From Bifidobacterium breve (GTDB taxonomy: Bacteria > Actinomycetota > Actinomycetes > Nanopelagicales > Nanopelagicaceae): a stretch of DNA of 64,000 bases. The notes beneath the pieces were generated by a model. The model searched no databases, had not been told where the DNA came from, and saw only the letters and a program-made list of their open reading frames with translations. This document shows positions 1 through 8,904 of the stretch, piece by piece. Within the stretch, counting starts at the first letter, position 1. Each line of letters begins with the position of its first letter. Position numbers and translations under genes: made by a program. Where the stretch lies: NCBI GenBank assembly GCA_945889195.1, contig CAMDBB010000002.1, positions 62,001-126,000 of the forward strand. Reading direction: 5' to 3'.

Positions 1-325
1 CTGCAATCAGCGTTTGGAACTCACTCGGTAACAGCTCTAAACGCACCAACAGTGCAACGGGAACGACAACACAGGTCAGGTAATCAACGATCAGATCCAG
101 AATAAATCCATCAACGCGAGGTGCATGAATCACCACATCAATCTTGCGCGCGATTGGTCCATCTAAACCATCGAGAACTTGGCAGACCACAAGCCAGATA
201 AGGGCGCCACGGATGTTGTTATCGATAACTGCTTGTAGGGCTAATAGCCCAGCGACTGCGCCGCTGGCGGTCATCACATGGAGCGCATAACCTGCGCGCT
301 TGCTGATCTTGGTTGATGTAGCCAT
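1..325 (-). CDS. CDP-alcohol phosphatidyltransferase family protein (phosphatidylcholine synthase-like), partial, runs off the left edge
   Basis: Manual minus-strand translation from ATG at 325: MATSTKISKRAGYALHVMTASGAVAG...QVLDGLDGPIARKIDVVIHAPRVDGFILDLIVDYLT; DGxxAR...G...D...D-type motif. Open to the window edge and absent from the ORF track. Confidence 0.8.
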   Translation of the reverse strand, partial: MATSTKISKRAGYALHVMTASGAVAGLLALQAVIDNNIRGALIWLVVCQVLDGLDGPIARKIDVVIHAPRVDGFILDLIVDYLTCVVVPVALLVRLELLPSEFQTLIA

Positions 326-375
326 AGCGTGAGGATACTTTGCGCAGGCTCCCAGGTCTTAACTGGACGTACTTT

Positions 376-450
<75 letters not shown>

Positions 451-504
451 TCGGGTGTCGCAAGTGTAAGCGAGCAGTGACTACTTCACCAAATCGGCTA
501 ACAA

Positions 505-3318
505 CTACTTTGCGCGAGATTGCGCAGCGATTGCTGCTGCAATCGCTGACTTAAGTCGATCTTGTGCTCGACCAAAAGCTGCAAAATCTCCCTTTGCAAG
601 AGCGGTCTGTCCATCTGCAATTGCTTGTCGTGCATTTTGGAGCGCAGTAGCAAGATCTGCAGATTGATTTGTCGTGGTTGATCCCGATGCACTTGTAGTG
701 CCAGAAGCAGTTCCTGAATTTCCACCAAAGACTTGATCGAGTGCGCCCTTGAGCGAACTATCAAATCCGATGACATCACCGAAGGAGACCAGTACTTTCT
801 GCAACAACGGATATGCAGCAGTATTTGAAGTTGCTCTGACGTAAACAGGTTGCACGTAGAGAAGACCATTGCCAACTGGAAGTGTTAACAAGTTACCCAA
901 AACTACATCCGCGCCACCTTGACGTAACAATGAGAGGGTATTTGCAACATCTGGTTTTGCTTCAAAGTTTGAAGCTACCTGAGATGGACCTGCAATATTT
1001 GTACTACGTGGAAGTTGTAGCACTGTGATTTTTCCATAATCAGGGCCCGCATTTGCATTCACCGCAGCGAATGCTGAGAGGTTTTCGCGGCCACCACGAG
1101 GAACAAATGGAGTTGTCAATGAGAATGATGGCTTCTCAGCACCTGGCATCTGAAGCGTCATGTAGTACGGAGGCTGTGAACCTGCGTTAGCGCCAAATGT
1201 TGATGGGTCACGTGGAACTCGCCAGAAATCCTGTCCACCGTAGAACGCAGCTGCAGAATCAACATGGTACGAACTCAAAATATCGCGCTGGATACGGAAC
1301 ATATCTTCTGGGTAGCGAACGTGCTCGAGGAGTTGCTTAGACATCTTTGATTTTGGCGTTACCGTGTTAGGGAAGGCCTTCATCCATGTCTTCAGAACTG
1401 GATCTTTCTCATCCCACTGGTAGAGAGTTACTGTTCCGTCATAGGCATCAACTGTGGCTTTAACCGAGTTACGGATGTAGTTCACATCGCTATTTGACTG
1501 AACTCTGATTGCTGATGCAGAGGTAGTGAGAGCATCTTGAGTTGCCTCTGTCAGTGATGTTGAACGTGCATATGGGTAGCCAGCACTTGTTGTGTAGCCA
1601 TCAATGATCCACTTGATTTTGCCATCAACAATCGCAGGATACGGATCTCCATCAAGGCTCAACCATGGTGCAACTTTGGCTACGCGTTCACGAGGTTCGC
1701 GATTAAAGAGAATCTTTGACTCTGAGTTAATCAAATTGGAGAGAATGATGCGCTGTTCACCGTAACGAACTGCAAAGAGCAATTTATTTAGCAGGCTTCC
1801 AACTGGCACTCCACCCTGACCTGTATAGGTGTAGTTCTTTTGTCCGTTAGCGGAAGAGTCATCTGGGTAGTCAAACTCAACCGGCGAATCTGACTTTCCA
1901 CCAATAATTGAGTAGTTAGGAACATTTTCACCAAAGTAAACACGTGGCTGGAACTCGCCCAGATTTTGCGTTGGCGGTAAATCTCCAACAAGGAAGTTTG
2001 GCTTTCCATCGGCATCAACGGTATTGCCATACGCTGCAACTAAACCAAATCCGTGTGTGTAGACAAGGTGATCGTTGATCCAGTTACGACTTGGGTTTCC
2101 TTCGATATTGAGTTCGCGAACTGCAACAACGGCATCACGAGTAACGCCATTTACTGTGTAGCGATCGATATCGAGTGACTCTGGGAAGGCGTAGTAAGGC
2201 TTAATCTGCTGCAATTGACGGAAAGTTGCTGAGAGAACATTTGGATCCATTAAACGAATGTTTCCAATTGTGACGGCATCCTTTGCCAACTGGCCTGCAG
2301 TTGTTGAAATCGTTGCGTTGTAATCCTTGAAATCAACGGCATTGATGTCATAAGCAGCACGGGTCGCATCAATATTGCGCTGGATATAAGGCGCTTCCTT
2401 TGAAGACTCTGAAGGCTTCACTTGGAATTGCTGAATCGCCCCAGGGTAAATACCTGCAATAAGTACTGAGGAGATCGCAAGAAGTGCGGTACCGGCTGCT
2501 GGCAAGAGCCATGAGCGGCGAACGATATTTGCAAAGAAGAGCAGAGCGCAGATAACTGCGATAGCAGAGAGAATTGCCTTCGCAGGAAGAAGTGCGTTGA
2601 CATCGGAGTAAGTAAGACCGGTAATCAAGCGGCCTTCTTTGAGCGCTAGCGCATAACGATCAAACCAATATGCCACTGCCTTGAGAAGAACTACCAGGCC
2701 AAGCAAGATTGAAATCTGTACACGTGCTGCAACGGTGGTGCGCTCGGTCTCAACTTGTGTGCGGATTCCGCCGTACATGTAATGCACAAATGCACTTGCT
2801 AGCGTTGCCAAAATCAGCGTTGAAATCGCCCAACCAATGAGCGCTTGATACAACGGTAACTTGAAGGCGAAGAATGAAACATCGAGACCAAATTGAGGAT
2901 CCTTAACACCAAATGATGTGGAATTTCTAAAGAGTAACCATTGCTGCCAGAAGACCATTCCAGAAGAGCCAGCAAAGTAGGTAAGAGCTGCGACGATACC
3001 GACAAAGACCAATCGGCGGATTGGTTCAATCTGGGCGCGCAAACGCTCGACTCCGTTTACCTCAATACTGGTTGGCACATAGAGCGGGCGGCGCTTGTAG
3101 GCGATATAGATATTGCTAGAAATAAGCGCTGAAGTGAGTAGACCTACGGTAAGAAATAGTTGTGCCTTAGTGATCAATACAGTCGACCAGACATCCGTGA
3201 ATCCAACTGATTTAAACCAGAGCCAATCGATGTAGAAGCCACTGAAGTAAGCCAGGGCCGCGCCAACACCAAAGATGATTGCAGCTGTAATGATGAGCGG
3301 TGTTCTATTTCTATTCAT
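505..3318 (-). CDS. UPF0182 family membrane protein
   Basis: 937-aa ORF with N-terminal TM helices and UPF0182-type motifs (e.g. NPSRNWINDHLVYTHGFGLV, VYFGENVPNYSIIGG). Confidence 0.95.
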   Translation of the reverse strand: MNRNRTPLIITAAIIFGVGAALAYFSGFYIDWLWFKSVGFTDVWSTVLITKAQLFLTVGLLTSALISSNIYIAYKRRPLYVPTSIEVNGVERLRAQIEPIRRLVFVGIVAALTYFAGSSGMVFWQQWLLFRNSTSFGVKDPQFGLDVSFFAFKLPLYQALIGWAISTLILATLASAFVHYMYGGIRTQVETERTTVAARVQISILLGLVVLLKAVAYWFDRYALALKEGRLITGLTYSDVNALLPAKAILSAIAVICALLFFANIVRRSWLLPAAGTALLAISSVLIAGIYPGAIQQFQVKPSESSKEAPYIQRNIDATRAAYDINAVDFKDYNATISTTAGQLAKDAVTIGNIRLMDPNVLSATFRQLQQIKPYYAFPESLDIDRYTVNGVTRDAVVAVRELNIEGNPSRNWINDHLVYTHGFGLVAAYGNTVDADGKPNFLVGDLPPTQNLGEFQPRVYFGENVPNYSIIGGKSDSPVEFDYPDDSSANGQKNYTYTGQGGVPVGSLLNKLLFAVRYGEQRIILSNLINSESKILFNREPRERVAKVAPWLSLDGDPYPAIVDGKIKWIIDGYTTSAGYPYARSTSLTEATQDALTTSASAIRVQSNSDVNYIRNSVKATVDAYDGTVTLYQWDEKDPVLKTWMKAFPNTVTPKSKMSKQLLEHVRYPEDMFRIQRDILSSYHVDSAAAFYGGQDFWRVPRDPSTFGANAGSQPPYYMTLQMPGAEKPSFSLTTPFVPRGGRENLSAFAAVNANAGPDYGKITVLQLPRSTNIAGPSQVASNFEAKPDVANTLSLLRQGGADVVLGNLLTLPVGNGLLYVQPVYVRATSNTAAYPLLQKVLVSFGDVIGFDSSLKGALDQVFGGNSGTASGTTSASGSTTTNQSADLATALQNARQAIADGQTALAKGDFAAFGRAQDRLKSAIAAAIAAQSRAK

Positions 3319-3773
3319 GCACTTAGGTTAGTGCAACCAATTACCCCTCGAGCACTCGACTCTGCTGGCCTCTGAAGGTACTCCAGCGCCTCTTCTAAGG
3401 TGGAGACGGCAATGACAGAGATACCGCTCACATCAGTAGGTAGATCTTCGCAATTCTCGCGGGCTGCAAAGAGCACGGTGGCGCCCACCCGCTTTGCAGC
3501 GATGATCTTCTCGGTGATTCCACCAATCGGACCCACCTTGCCCGCAGCTGTAATAGTTCCTGATGCTGCAATCTTTCTCCCCTGCAGTAAATCTGCTGGA
3601 GTAAGTAACTCAGTGAGACCGAGAGCAAAGATTAGCCCACCACTTGGTCCACCTGTATTTTTCAGCGAGATGTTAATTGCTCCATCAACTAACTCTGATG
3701 TATCAACTTCCGGAAATTTCTTCTGCAGAATTAACTTAGTCGCAGCAACTGCAGTGTTCTGAGAAACCTTCAT
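3315..3773 (-). pseudogene. C-terminal Lon/S16 peptidase part of a YlbL-like protease; separated from its N-terminal half by one in-frame TAA
   Basis: GGPSGGLIFALGLTEL...GKVGPIGGITEKIIAAKRVGA is the S16 catalytic region with Ser and Lys present. Same frame as ORF 3795-4124, no strong Shine-Dalgarno before its ATG. Confidence 0.65.
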
Positions 3774-3794
3774 CTCTGCGTTAGATTTCTTAAC

Positions 3795-4124
3795 TTAAGC
3801 TTTGGTATTTGTGCCCTTCTGATAAACAGCGGAGCGAGGAATTACTGCGCAATCAGAGCGGACCCAACATTGCACAATCTCAGCTCCGAGTACCTTGGCA
3901 TCAGGATTGGAGACCCAGATAGAGAGTAGATACATCTGTCCATCAGGCTTATAAGTTTCTATCTTCTCTTCAAAGCCCTTAGTCAGCTGCAGGATTTTAG
4001 GAAATAGCGGGGCGCCTTCTCCAGGTTGGATCACCACAAAGTTGACGGGCGTTGCTAGGGGAAGAGCGATAACAAAGAAGAAGAGTGCTCTAACAAGTAA
4101 TGGGGTGCGGGAGAATCGCATCAC
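3795..4124 (-). pseudogene. N-terminal TM/extracytoplasmic part of the same YlbL-like protease
   Basis: One TM helix then PVNFVVIQPGEGAP...CAVIPRSAVYQKGTNT, resembling the N-terminal region of actinobacterial YlbL/PDZ-Lon proteases; ends in TAA at 3795-3797. Confidence 0.6.
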
Positions 4125-4141
4125 TATTTTTTCTTTAGTTA

Positions 4142-4420
4142 CTACAGTTTTTCAGGTGAGGTAGCGCCATCGCTTGGGGAAGGGCTCTCCTCAGATAGAT
4201 GTTCTTTCTCGGCTGGAAGTTCTTGGCGAAAAGAATCCTCGCGAAAAGAATCCTGGAACCGTTGGAATTGGCCGACAGATCGCGATGTCTCGCTCTCAAA
4301 TTTTCTCTTGAACTTAGACACCCAGACCACATATCCCAAACCACCGAGGAGCCCGCCGATAGGAACCACCCACCAAATAAGGGCTGCAAATGCGCTGCTT
4401 CCAGCAAGGGATGAGATCAC
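4142..4420 (-). CDS. hypothetical small membrane protein
   Basis: 92-aa ORF with TM segment WWVVPIGGLLGGLGYVVWVSKFKRKF and charged tail; preferred over overlapping ORF 4135-4407. Confidence 0.6.
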   Translation of the reverse strand: MISSLAGSSAFAALIWWVVPIGGLLGGLGYVVWVSKFKRKFESETSRSVGQFQRFQDSFREDSFRQELPAEKEHLSEESPSPSDGATSPEKL

Positions 4421-4545
4421 ATCGCCATCCTAGCCGTCTTAAGGGGCGCAGGCTCATCGGGAAGATTTTCACCACAGCAAGCGTTACAACTCATAGATAG
4501 AATTTCAAGGCTAGTTGAGCACTAATCGCAGAGTAAAGGGAGTCG

Positions 4546-5901
4546 TTGATGTCACCATTTGGATTCACTCCCGATAATAACGACGAAGAAAATCCTAAAC
4601 CTGATGATTTCGCGGCGATGATGCGCCAGATGCAAGAGCAGATTCAGAAACAGTTTCAAGAGCTAGGAATTAATCCAGCTGGCTTCATCAATCCCTTTGC
4701 AAATTTTGCACCCGGTGGAAAAGGTCAACAAGAAGCTCTTCCGATTGCAACCGTTCGCGATACTGCAAAGAAATTTGCGCAGGCCCAAGGTTCGCAGCCA
4801 CTAGGCACCAAAGATGTCACCGTCGTAAATAACGCACTTGAGATTGCAGAGCTCTGGCTCAATGAGGCAACAGTTTTCCCAGCAACAGCGCTCGGTGCAG
4901 CCCACACATCGCTGAGCCGACTTGATTGGGTCGATGAAACTCTTCCGGGCTGGCAGGCAACGATGGAGCCACTAGCCACTGGTTTAGCGACAGCGATTTC
5001 TAGCCTCCTCGATCAGGCGGTCGCAGGACAAGGAGAAGGAGATGGGCAAGAGGATGCAGTTGCGGCTCTTGCCGGCTCGATGGGCGCAATTGCCGGCCTG
5101 CTCCGTAGCTTTATCGGTTCGATGATCGCTACCCAATTAGGTCAAGCAATTGGCGCAATTAGCGCAAATGCAACTGGCGCACATGATGTCGCCTTGCCGC
5201 TCTTAGATCCTGCTCGCCCAATATTGATCCCTGAAAATATTGAAAAGTGGAGCGCGGACCTTGAGATTCCAAAGACTGAGGTCTATCTCTTCCACGCCCT
5301 ACGAGAAGCAGCAATAGCGCGTTTATTTGCCCATAACCCATGGATTGTTTCTTATATGAGAAGTGCAATTGTTGATTATGGCCGCGGTATTCGCATCGAT
5401 ATGGAAGCGATTCAACGCCAGGCAGAGGAGGCGATGCAGAACTTTGATCCTTCGCAGATCAACCCAGAATCTGGAGAGAATTCATTTAACATCGCACTTA
5501 ACAATGGAATCTTTACACCGGAAGAAACCCCAGAACAGAGAGCTGCACTTTCAAAGTTAGAGACAGCCCTTGCCCTTGTCGATGGTTGGGCTGATGATGT
5601 AACAACTTTGGCTGCCGGTGATCGACTTCCTGCAATTACACAGTTGCGCGAAATGTATCGACGTCAGCGTGCAACAAACGCACCTGCGCAACAACTCTTT
5701 AAATCACTTTTAGGTCTTGAAGTCTCACCAAAGTTAACGCGTGAGGCGAGCGCTTTCTGGCAGAAGGTTCGCGAATCAAAGGATGTGGCATCCCGTGATG
5801 CCCTGTGGAGTGGAATTCTTCCAAGTGCAGATGAACTGCTCAACCCTGTCGCCTTCTTATCCTCGACCCAGGTGCCGGATGACTTGAGCGGCCTGCTCTA
5901 A
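4546..5901 (+). CDS. DUF2342 / zinc-dependent metalloprotease-like protein
   Basis: FHALREAAIARLFAHNPWI, LETALALVDGWADDVTTLAAGDRLPA typical of the DUF2342 family. Confidence 0.85.
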   Translation: MMSPFGFTPDNNDEENPKPDDFAAMMRQMQEQIQKQFQELGINPAGFINPFANFAPGGKGQQEALPIATVRDTAKKFAQAQGSQPLGTKDVTVVNNALEIAELWLNEATVFPATALGAAHTSLSRLDWVDETLPGWQATMEPLATGLATAISSLLDQAVAGQGEGDGQEDAVAALAGSMGAIAGLLRSFIGSMIATQLGQAIGAISANATGAHDVALPLLDPARPILIPENIEKWSADLEIPKTEVYLFHALREAAIARLFAHNPWIVSYMRSAIVDYGRGIRIDMEAIQRQAEEAMQNFDPSQINPESGENSFNIALNNGIFTPEETPEQRAALSKLETALALVDGWADDVTTLAAGDRLPAITQLREMYRRQRATNAPAQQLFKSLLGLEVSPKLTREASAFWQKVRESKDVASRDALWSGILPSADELLNPVAFLSSTQVPDDLSGLL

Positions 5902-5928
5902 CGCCGCATTTATCTGGATATAGAAAAG

Positions 5929-6000
5929 CGAAGTCCCCGGGCGCACATTTCGATATCAGCCTTCCCCTTGCTGATATCAAACGGTTATCCGAGGACTTCG
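5929..6000. other. nested inverted repeat / candidate structured RNA
   Basis: Outer arms CGAAGTCC (5929-5936) and GGACTTCG (5993-6000); inner arms GATATCAGC (5952-5960) and GCTGATATC (5970-5978) closing a C-rich loop CTTCCCCTT. Confidence 0.55.
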
Positions 6001-6124
6001 TAAGCGCAAAGTACGATGATTTCTAGTGAGAATCAAATAAGAATCGGTCAGACACAGAAATTTTTTTCTGTCAAGAAATGTGCATCTCTGCAATTTTTCT
6101 CTCTCTTTCGATTACATTTCCTCA

Positions 6125-6694
6125 ATGACAACTCGAGAGTTTGAAGATGTCACACTCCCTGGAATCGAAGAGGGTGAGATTCTCGTTATCCGCTCTAAAC
6201 GTCGCAAGAAGAGCATCTCGGCATACCGACAAGGTGGACGAATAGTCATCTCTATTCCTGCACGTATGACTAAGGCCGATGAACGCTCGATTGTTCCCGA
6301 AATGATCGCCAAGATCCGTAGCCAAGAGTCGGCTAAGACCCCAGGTGAGGCAGATTTAGCGGCGAGAATCGACTCTCTGCTCACCGAGCTCGCTCCTGAG
6401 ATTACCGAACGCCCCGTTTCAGTAACCTGGCGGGCGATGCGCGAGCGCTGGGGCTCCTGCACCAGCGTCGATATGACCATCCGCATCTCCGATCGCCTCA
6501 AATTGGCCCCGGAATATGCCTTGGATTACGTTCTCTTCCACGAAGCGATCCACCTGCGCCACTTCGACCATGGCGAAGCCTTCACCGAAACCCTGGCTCG
6601 ATTTGAAGATTCAGAGCTGGCTAGCGCCTACCTCGATGGCTTTGAGGCGGCCGAAAGAGCCCTTTTAGCCCCCGTAGAGCTGGAGAAGTTCTAA
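6125..6694 (+). CDS. YgjP-like (DUF45/M48-related) metallopeptidase
   Basis: WGSCTSVDMTIRISDRLKLAP...YVLFHEAIHLRHFDHGEAF (HExxH). Start moved to internal ATG 6125 (MTTREFEDV). Confidence 0.85.
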   Translation: MTTREFEDVTLPGIEEGEILVIRSKRRKKSISAYRQGGRIVISIPARMTKADERSIVPEMIAKIRSQESAKTPGEADLAARIDSLLTELAPEITERPVSVTWRAMRERWGSCTSVDMTIRISDRLKLAPEYALDYVLFHEAIHLRHFDHGEAFTETLARFEDSELASAYLDGFEAAERALLAPVELEKF

Positions 6695-6793
6695 CCACAA
6701 TCTGTGCGTAGATTCGGGATTTTGAGCGTGTGCGGGGGTATCGTTATAACTAGCACGCATGAGCCCAAGCCCATGTGTCGAACGGAGGAAAAA

Positions 6794-6955
6794 ATGACAG
6801 AGACATACAAGGGTGACGCTTACTGCGTTAAGTGCAAAGAGAAGCGTGATTTTGAGGGAACTGTAAAGGTCTCCGACTCTGGTCGTCGCATGGCACAGGG
6901 CATCTGCCCAGTCTGCGGAACCAAGGTAAATCGCATCCTCGGCAAAGCTCAATAA
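6794..6955 (+). CDS. DUF5679 small zinc-ribbon protein
   Basis: ATG at 6794 after AACGGAGGAAAAA RBS; MTETYKGDAYCVKCKEKRDFEG...QGICPVCGTKVNRILGKAQ with two CxxC. Confidence 0.85.
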   Translation: MTETYKGDAYCVKCKEKRDFEGTVKVSDSGRRMAQGICPVCGTKVNRILGKAQ

Positions 6956-6991
6956 TTCGCAGTATTACAAACGTCACAGACGTAGAAGAGG

Positions 6992-7020
6992 CCCTCGCGC
7001 AAGCGGGGGTTTTTTCTTTT
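6992..7020 (+). terminator. rho-independent terminator
   Basis: CCCTCGC-GCAA-GCGGGGG stem-loop followed by TTTTTTCTTTT. Confidence 0.85.
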
Positions 7021-7131
7021 CCCGCGCAGAGCGCATGTGCAGCAGCGCTCGGTAGTAAACCAGGATCGTTAGCCACACCTTTCCACACCGCCTAGCTTCG
7101 CGCCCGCAATCGCGCTGCATCATCTCGCGCT

Positions 7132-8193
7132 ATGAAAAGACTGAAGCGCGGCGTATCCCTCTTTGCCTCAACGAATCCAGATGAGTATTTCTGCGGAACG
7201 CTCAAGCGAGCAGTTCGCATCTATAGCCCTGAAGGCAAGCACCAAGTGCAGCTACTCGGTGGGCCAGATTATCTGCGCGCAGATCCAAATACGCCTCTGC
7301 TCAATGAGCTATCGGCTCTGCAGTTGATAGATACCAGCGAGAGCGCCTTAACGCTGACCAAACGTTATGACGCAAGCGCGACCGGGCGTGATGCCGCCTT
7401 CCAACAGTTACGTATGCGCGTTGGCGCTGAGCTCACGCAGACAACATGGATTGATGGAGTCACCGATACCGGAGTGAAGGTCTTGAGCGCTCGCCAGAGC
7501 TATCTGATTGAGATTTCCGGAAGTAACCGAGTAGCAACTCTTCTCTACTCACTTCTCTTGGCAAGTGGCGCGACTCAAACCCGCTACTGCGCCAAGTCGG
7601 TAGCACATGCGCGCATCTCTGATTTAGATATTGCACTTGCTGGAATATCTCCGAAAGATATTGGTGCACCTCTCATCAAAGAGCGAGAAACGCACCGCCA
7701 AGATTTATCACTCTTTCCGCTTGATAAAGAGTTTTCTTATCTTGATGAACTATCAACGCCTGATTTGGCGATTCATTGTGGTGATTTAGATCCAGAGAAA
7801 TATGCGCATTGGATGGCAAGTGGCCAACCCTTTCTCCATATTCCAAGCCCTATCGCCGATATTGCAGAGATTGGACCGCTCGTTATTCCTGGAAAAACTC
7901 CATGTATCCGCTGCGCACATCTATCTCGCCAAAGCCACAACGGTGCAGCTTCCGTGCCGACTCTGCCGACATCGCTTGCAACTACTTCCGATGGTTATCC
8001 CGTAATTGCCGCTCACTATGTTGCAGCTATTGCAGCTTCTCTTGCTCTCTCTTTCTGCGATTGCTTAACGAGAAATGAAGAGTGTGCTGTGACAGGGAAG
8101 GTAACCATCTGTGATTACCAATCCCTATCAACGCCGCAAGAAGTTGTGATTGCTCGCCATCCTCATTGCGGCTGCAGCTTTAACGACCGTTAA
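7132..8193 (+). CDS. ThiF/cyclodehydratase-like (TOMM leader-binding-like) protein
   Basis: IEISGSNRVATLLYSLLLASGA degenerate nucleotide-binding loop; GPLVIPGKTPCIRCAHLSR; C-terminal HCGC. Confidence 0.6.
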   Translation: MKRLKRGVSLFASTNPDEYFCGTLKRAVRIYSPEGKHQVQLLGGPDYLRADPNTPLLNELSALQLIDTSESALTLTKRYDASATGRDAAFQQLRMRVGAELTQTTWIDGVTDTGVKVLSARQSYLIEISGSNRVATLLYSLLLASGATQTRYCAKSVAHARISDLDIALAGISPKDIGAPLIKERETHRQDLSLFPLDKEFSYLDELSTPDLAIHCGDLDPEKYAHWMASGQPFLHIPSPIADIAEIGPLVIPGKTPCIRCAHLSRQSHNGAASVPTLPTSLATTSDGYPVIAAHYVAAIAASLALSFCDCLTRNEECAVTGKVTICDYQSLSTPQEVVIARHPHCGCSFNDR

Positions 8194-8557
8194 CGCTCTC
8201 GACCATGCGGGCGGCTGCAATCACCTGACGTGGCGGACGACCAGCGCGACGCTTGCGCTCGATGATGACGCCATCTTCAATTAATTGACCGCCCCAGACG
8301 CCACATGGCTCTTGGCGTGAAAGCGCGCCATCGAGGCACTTGTTACGTACTGGACAACTTCCGCAGAGAGCCTTCGCCTCTGCAATCCCCTGATCTGTCT
8401 CCGAGAAGAAGAGCTCAGGATCGCCTTGATGGCAGGGCAGGGTGAAGGCCTTGGCGTTGTCATATGTGAATGTCACATCGTCTAAGCCAATCTTCTCGCC
8501 GGTCTGCGCCCAGCCTGGTACCTGTAGTTCGCTGAAGAGAACTGTCATAGTCCTCAC
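8180..8557 (-). CDS. whiB7: WhiB-family transcriptional regulator, WhiB7-like with AT-hook
   Basis: Cys motif CGSCPVRNKCLDGAL, GVWGG turn and C-terminal RAGRPPR AT-hook-like motif; adjacent to a UvrD2-like helicase. Confidence 0.85.
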   Translation of the reverse strand: MRTMTVLFSELQVPGWAQTGEKIGLDDVTFTYDNAKAFTLPCHQGDPELFFSETDQGIAEAKALCGSCPVRNKCLDGALSRQEPCGVWGGQLIEDGVIIERKRRAGRPPRQVIAAARMVESVNGR

Positions 8558-8611
8558 CTCTTCTCTCTCTCGTTTACTTTCTTCTCTATCTCGTGGTTGT
8601 GTGGAGGTAAT

Positions 8612-8651
8612 AAAAAAGGACCTCCAAATCCTTTGTGGATTTGAGGCCCTT
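8612..8651 (-). terminator. terminator/attenuator hairpin in the whiB7-like leader
   Basis: Minus strand AAGGGCCTCAAATCC-ACAAA-GGATTTGGAGGTCCTTTTTTATT: long stem followed by a T tract, upstream of the WhiB start. Confidence 0.75.
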
Positions 8652-8667
8652 GTGGGTTCTGTTCGAA

Positions 8668-8817
8668 TTACTCGATTAGAGCTCCTGTGGCCTCATCCAC
8701 TGCATAAAAGTTGGCGTGGAACCAGCGCTTTGTAGCGGTCTTTGAGGTTGTGTGAGCAGCAGAAGGAACAGCAGCGCGTGCGCCTGCTGTAAGTGTTGAT
8801 GTGAATAGTGAATTCAT
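8668..8817 (-). CDS. 49-aa upstream ORF / leader peptide of whiB7-like gene
   Basis: Minus-strand ATG at 8817 after AGAAAGAGGGAGTTGAG: MNSLFTSTLTAGARAAVPSAAHTTSKTATKRWFHANFYAVDEATGALIE*; ends just before the terminator hairpin. Not in the ORF track. Confidence 0.7.
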   Translation of the reverse strand: MNSLFTSTLTAGARAAVPSAAHTTSKTATKRWFHANFYAVDEATGALIE

Positions 8818-8904
8818 CTCAACTCCCTCTTTCTTATCGTTCTTTGGTGGTGAAGTGCCAAGGGTACGCGAGGACTATTGATTCTGGCAAGTGAATTAAA
8901 TCCC

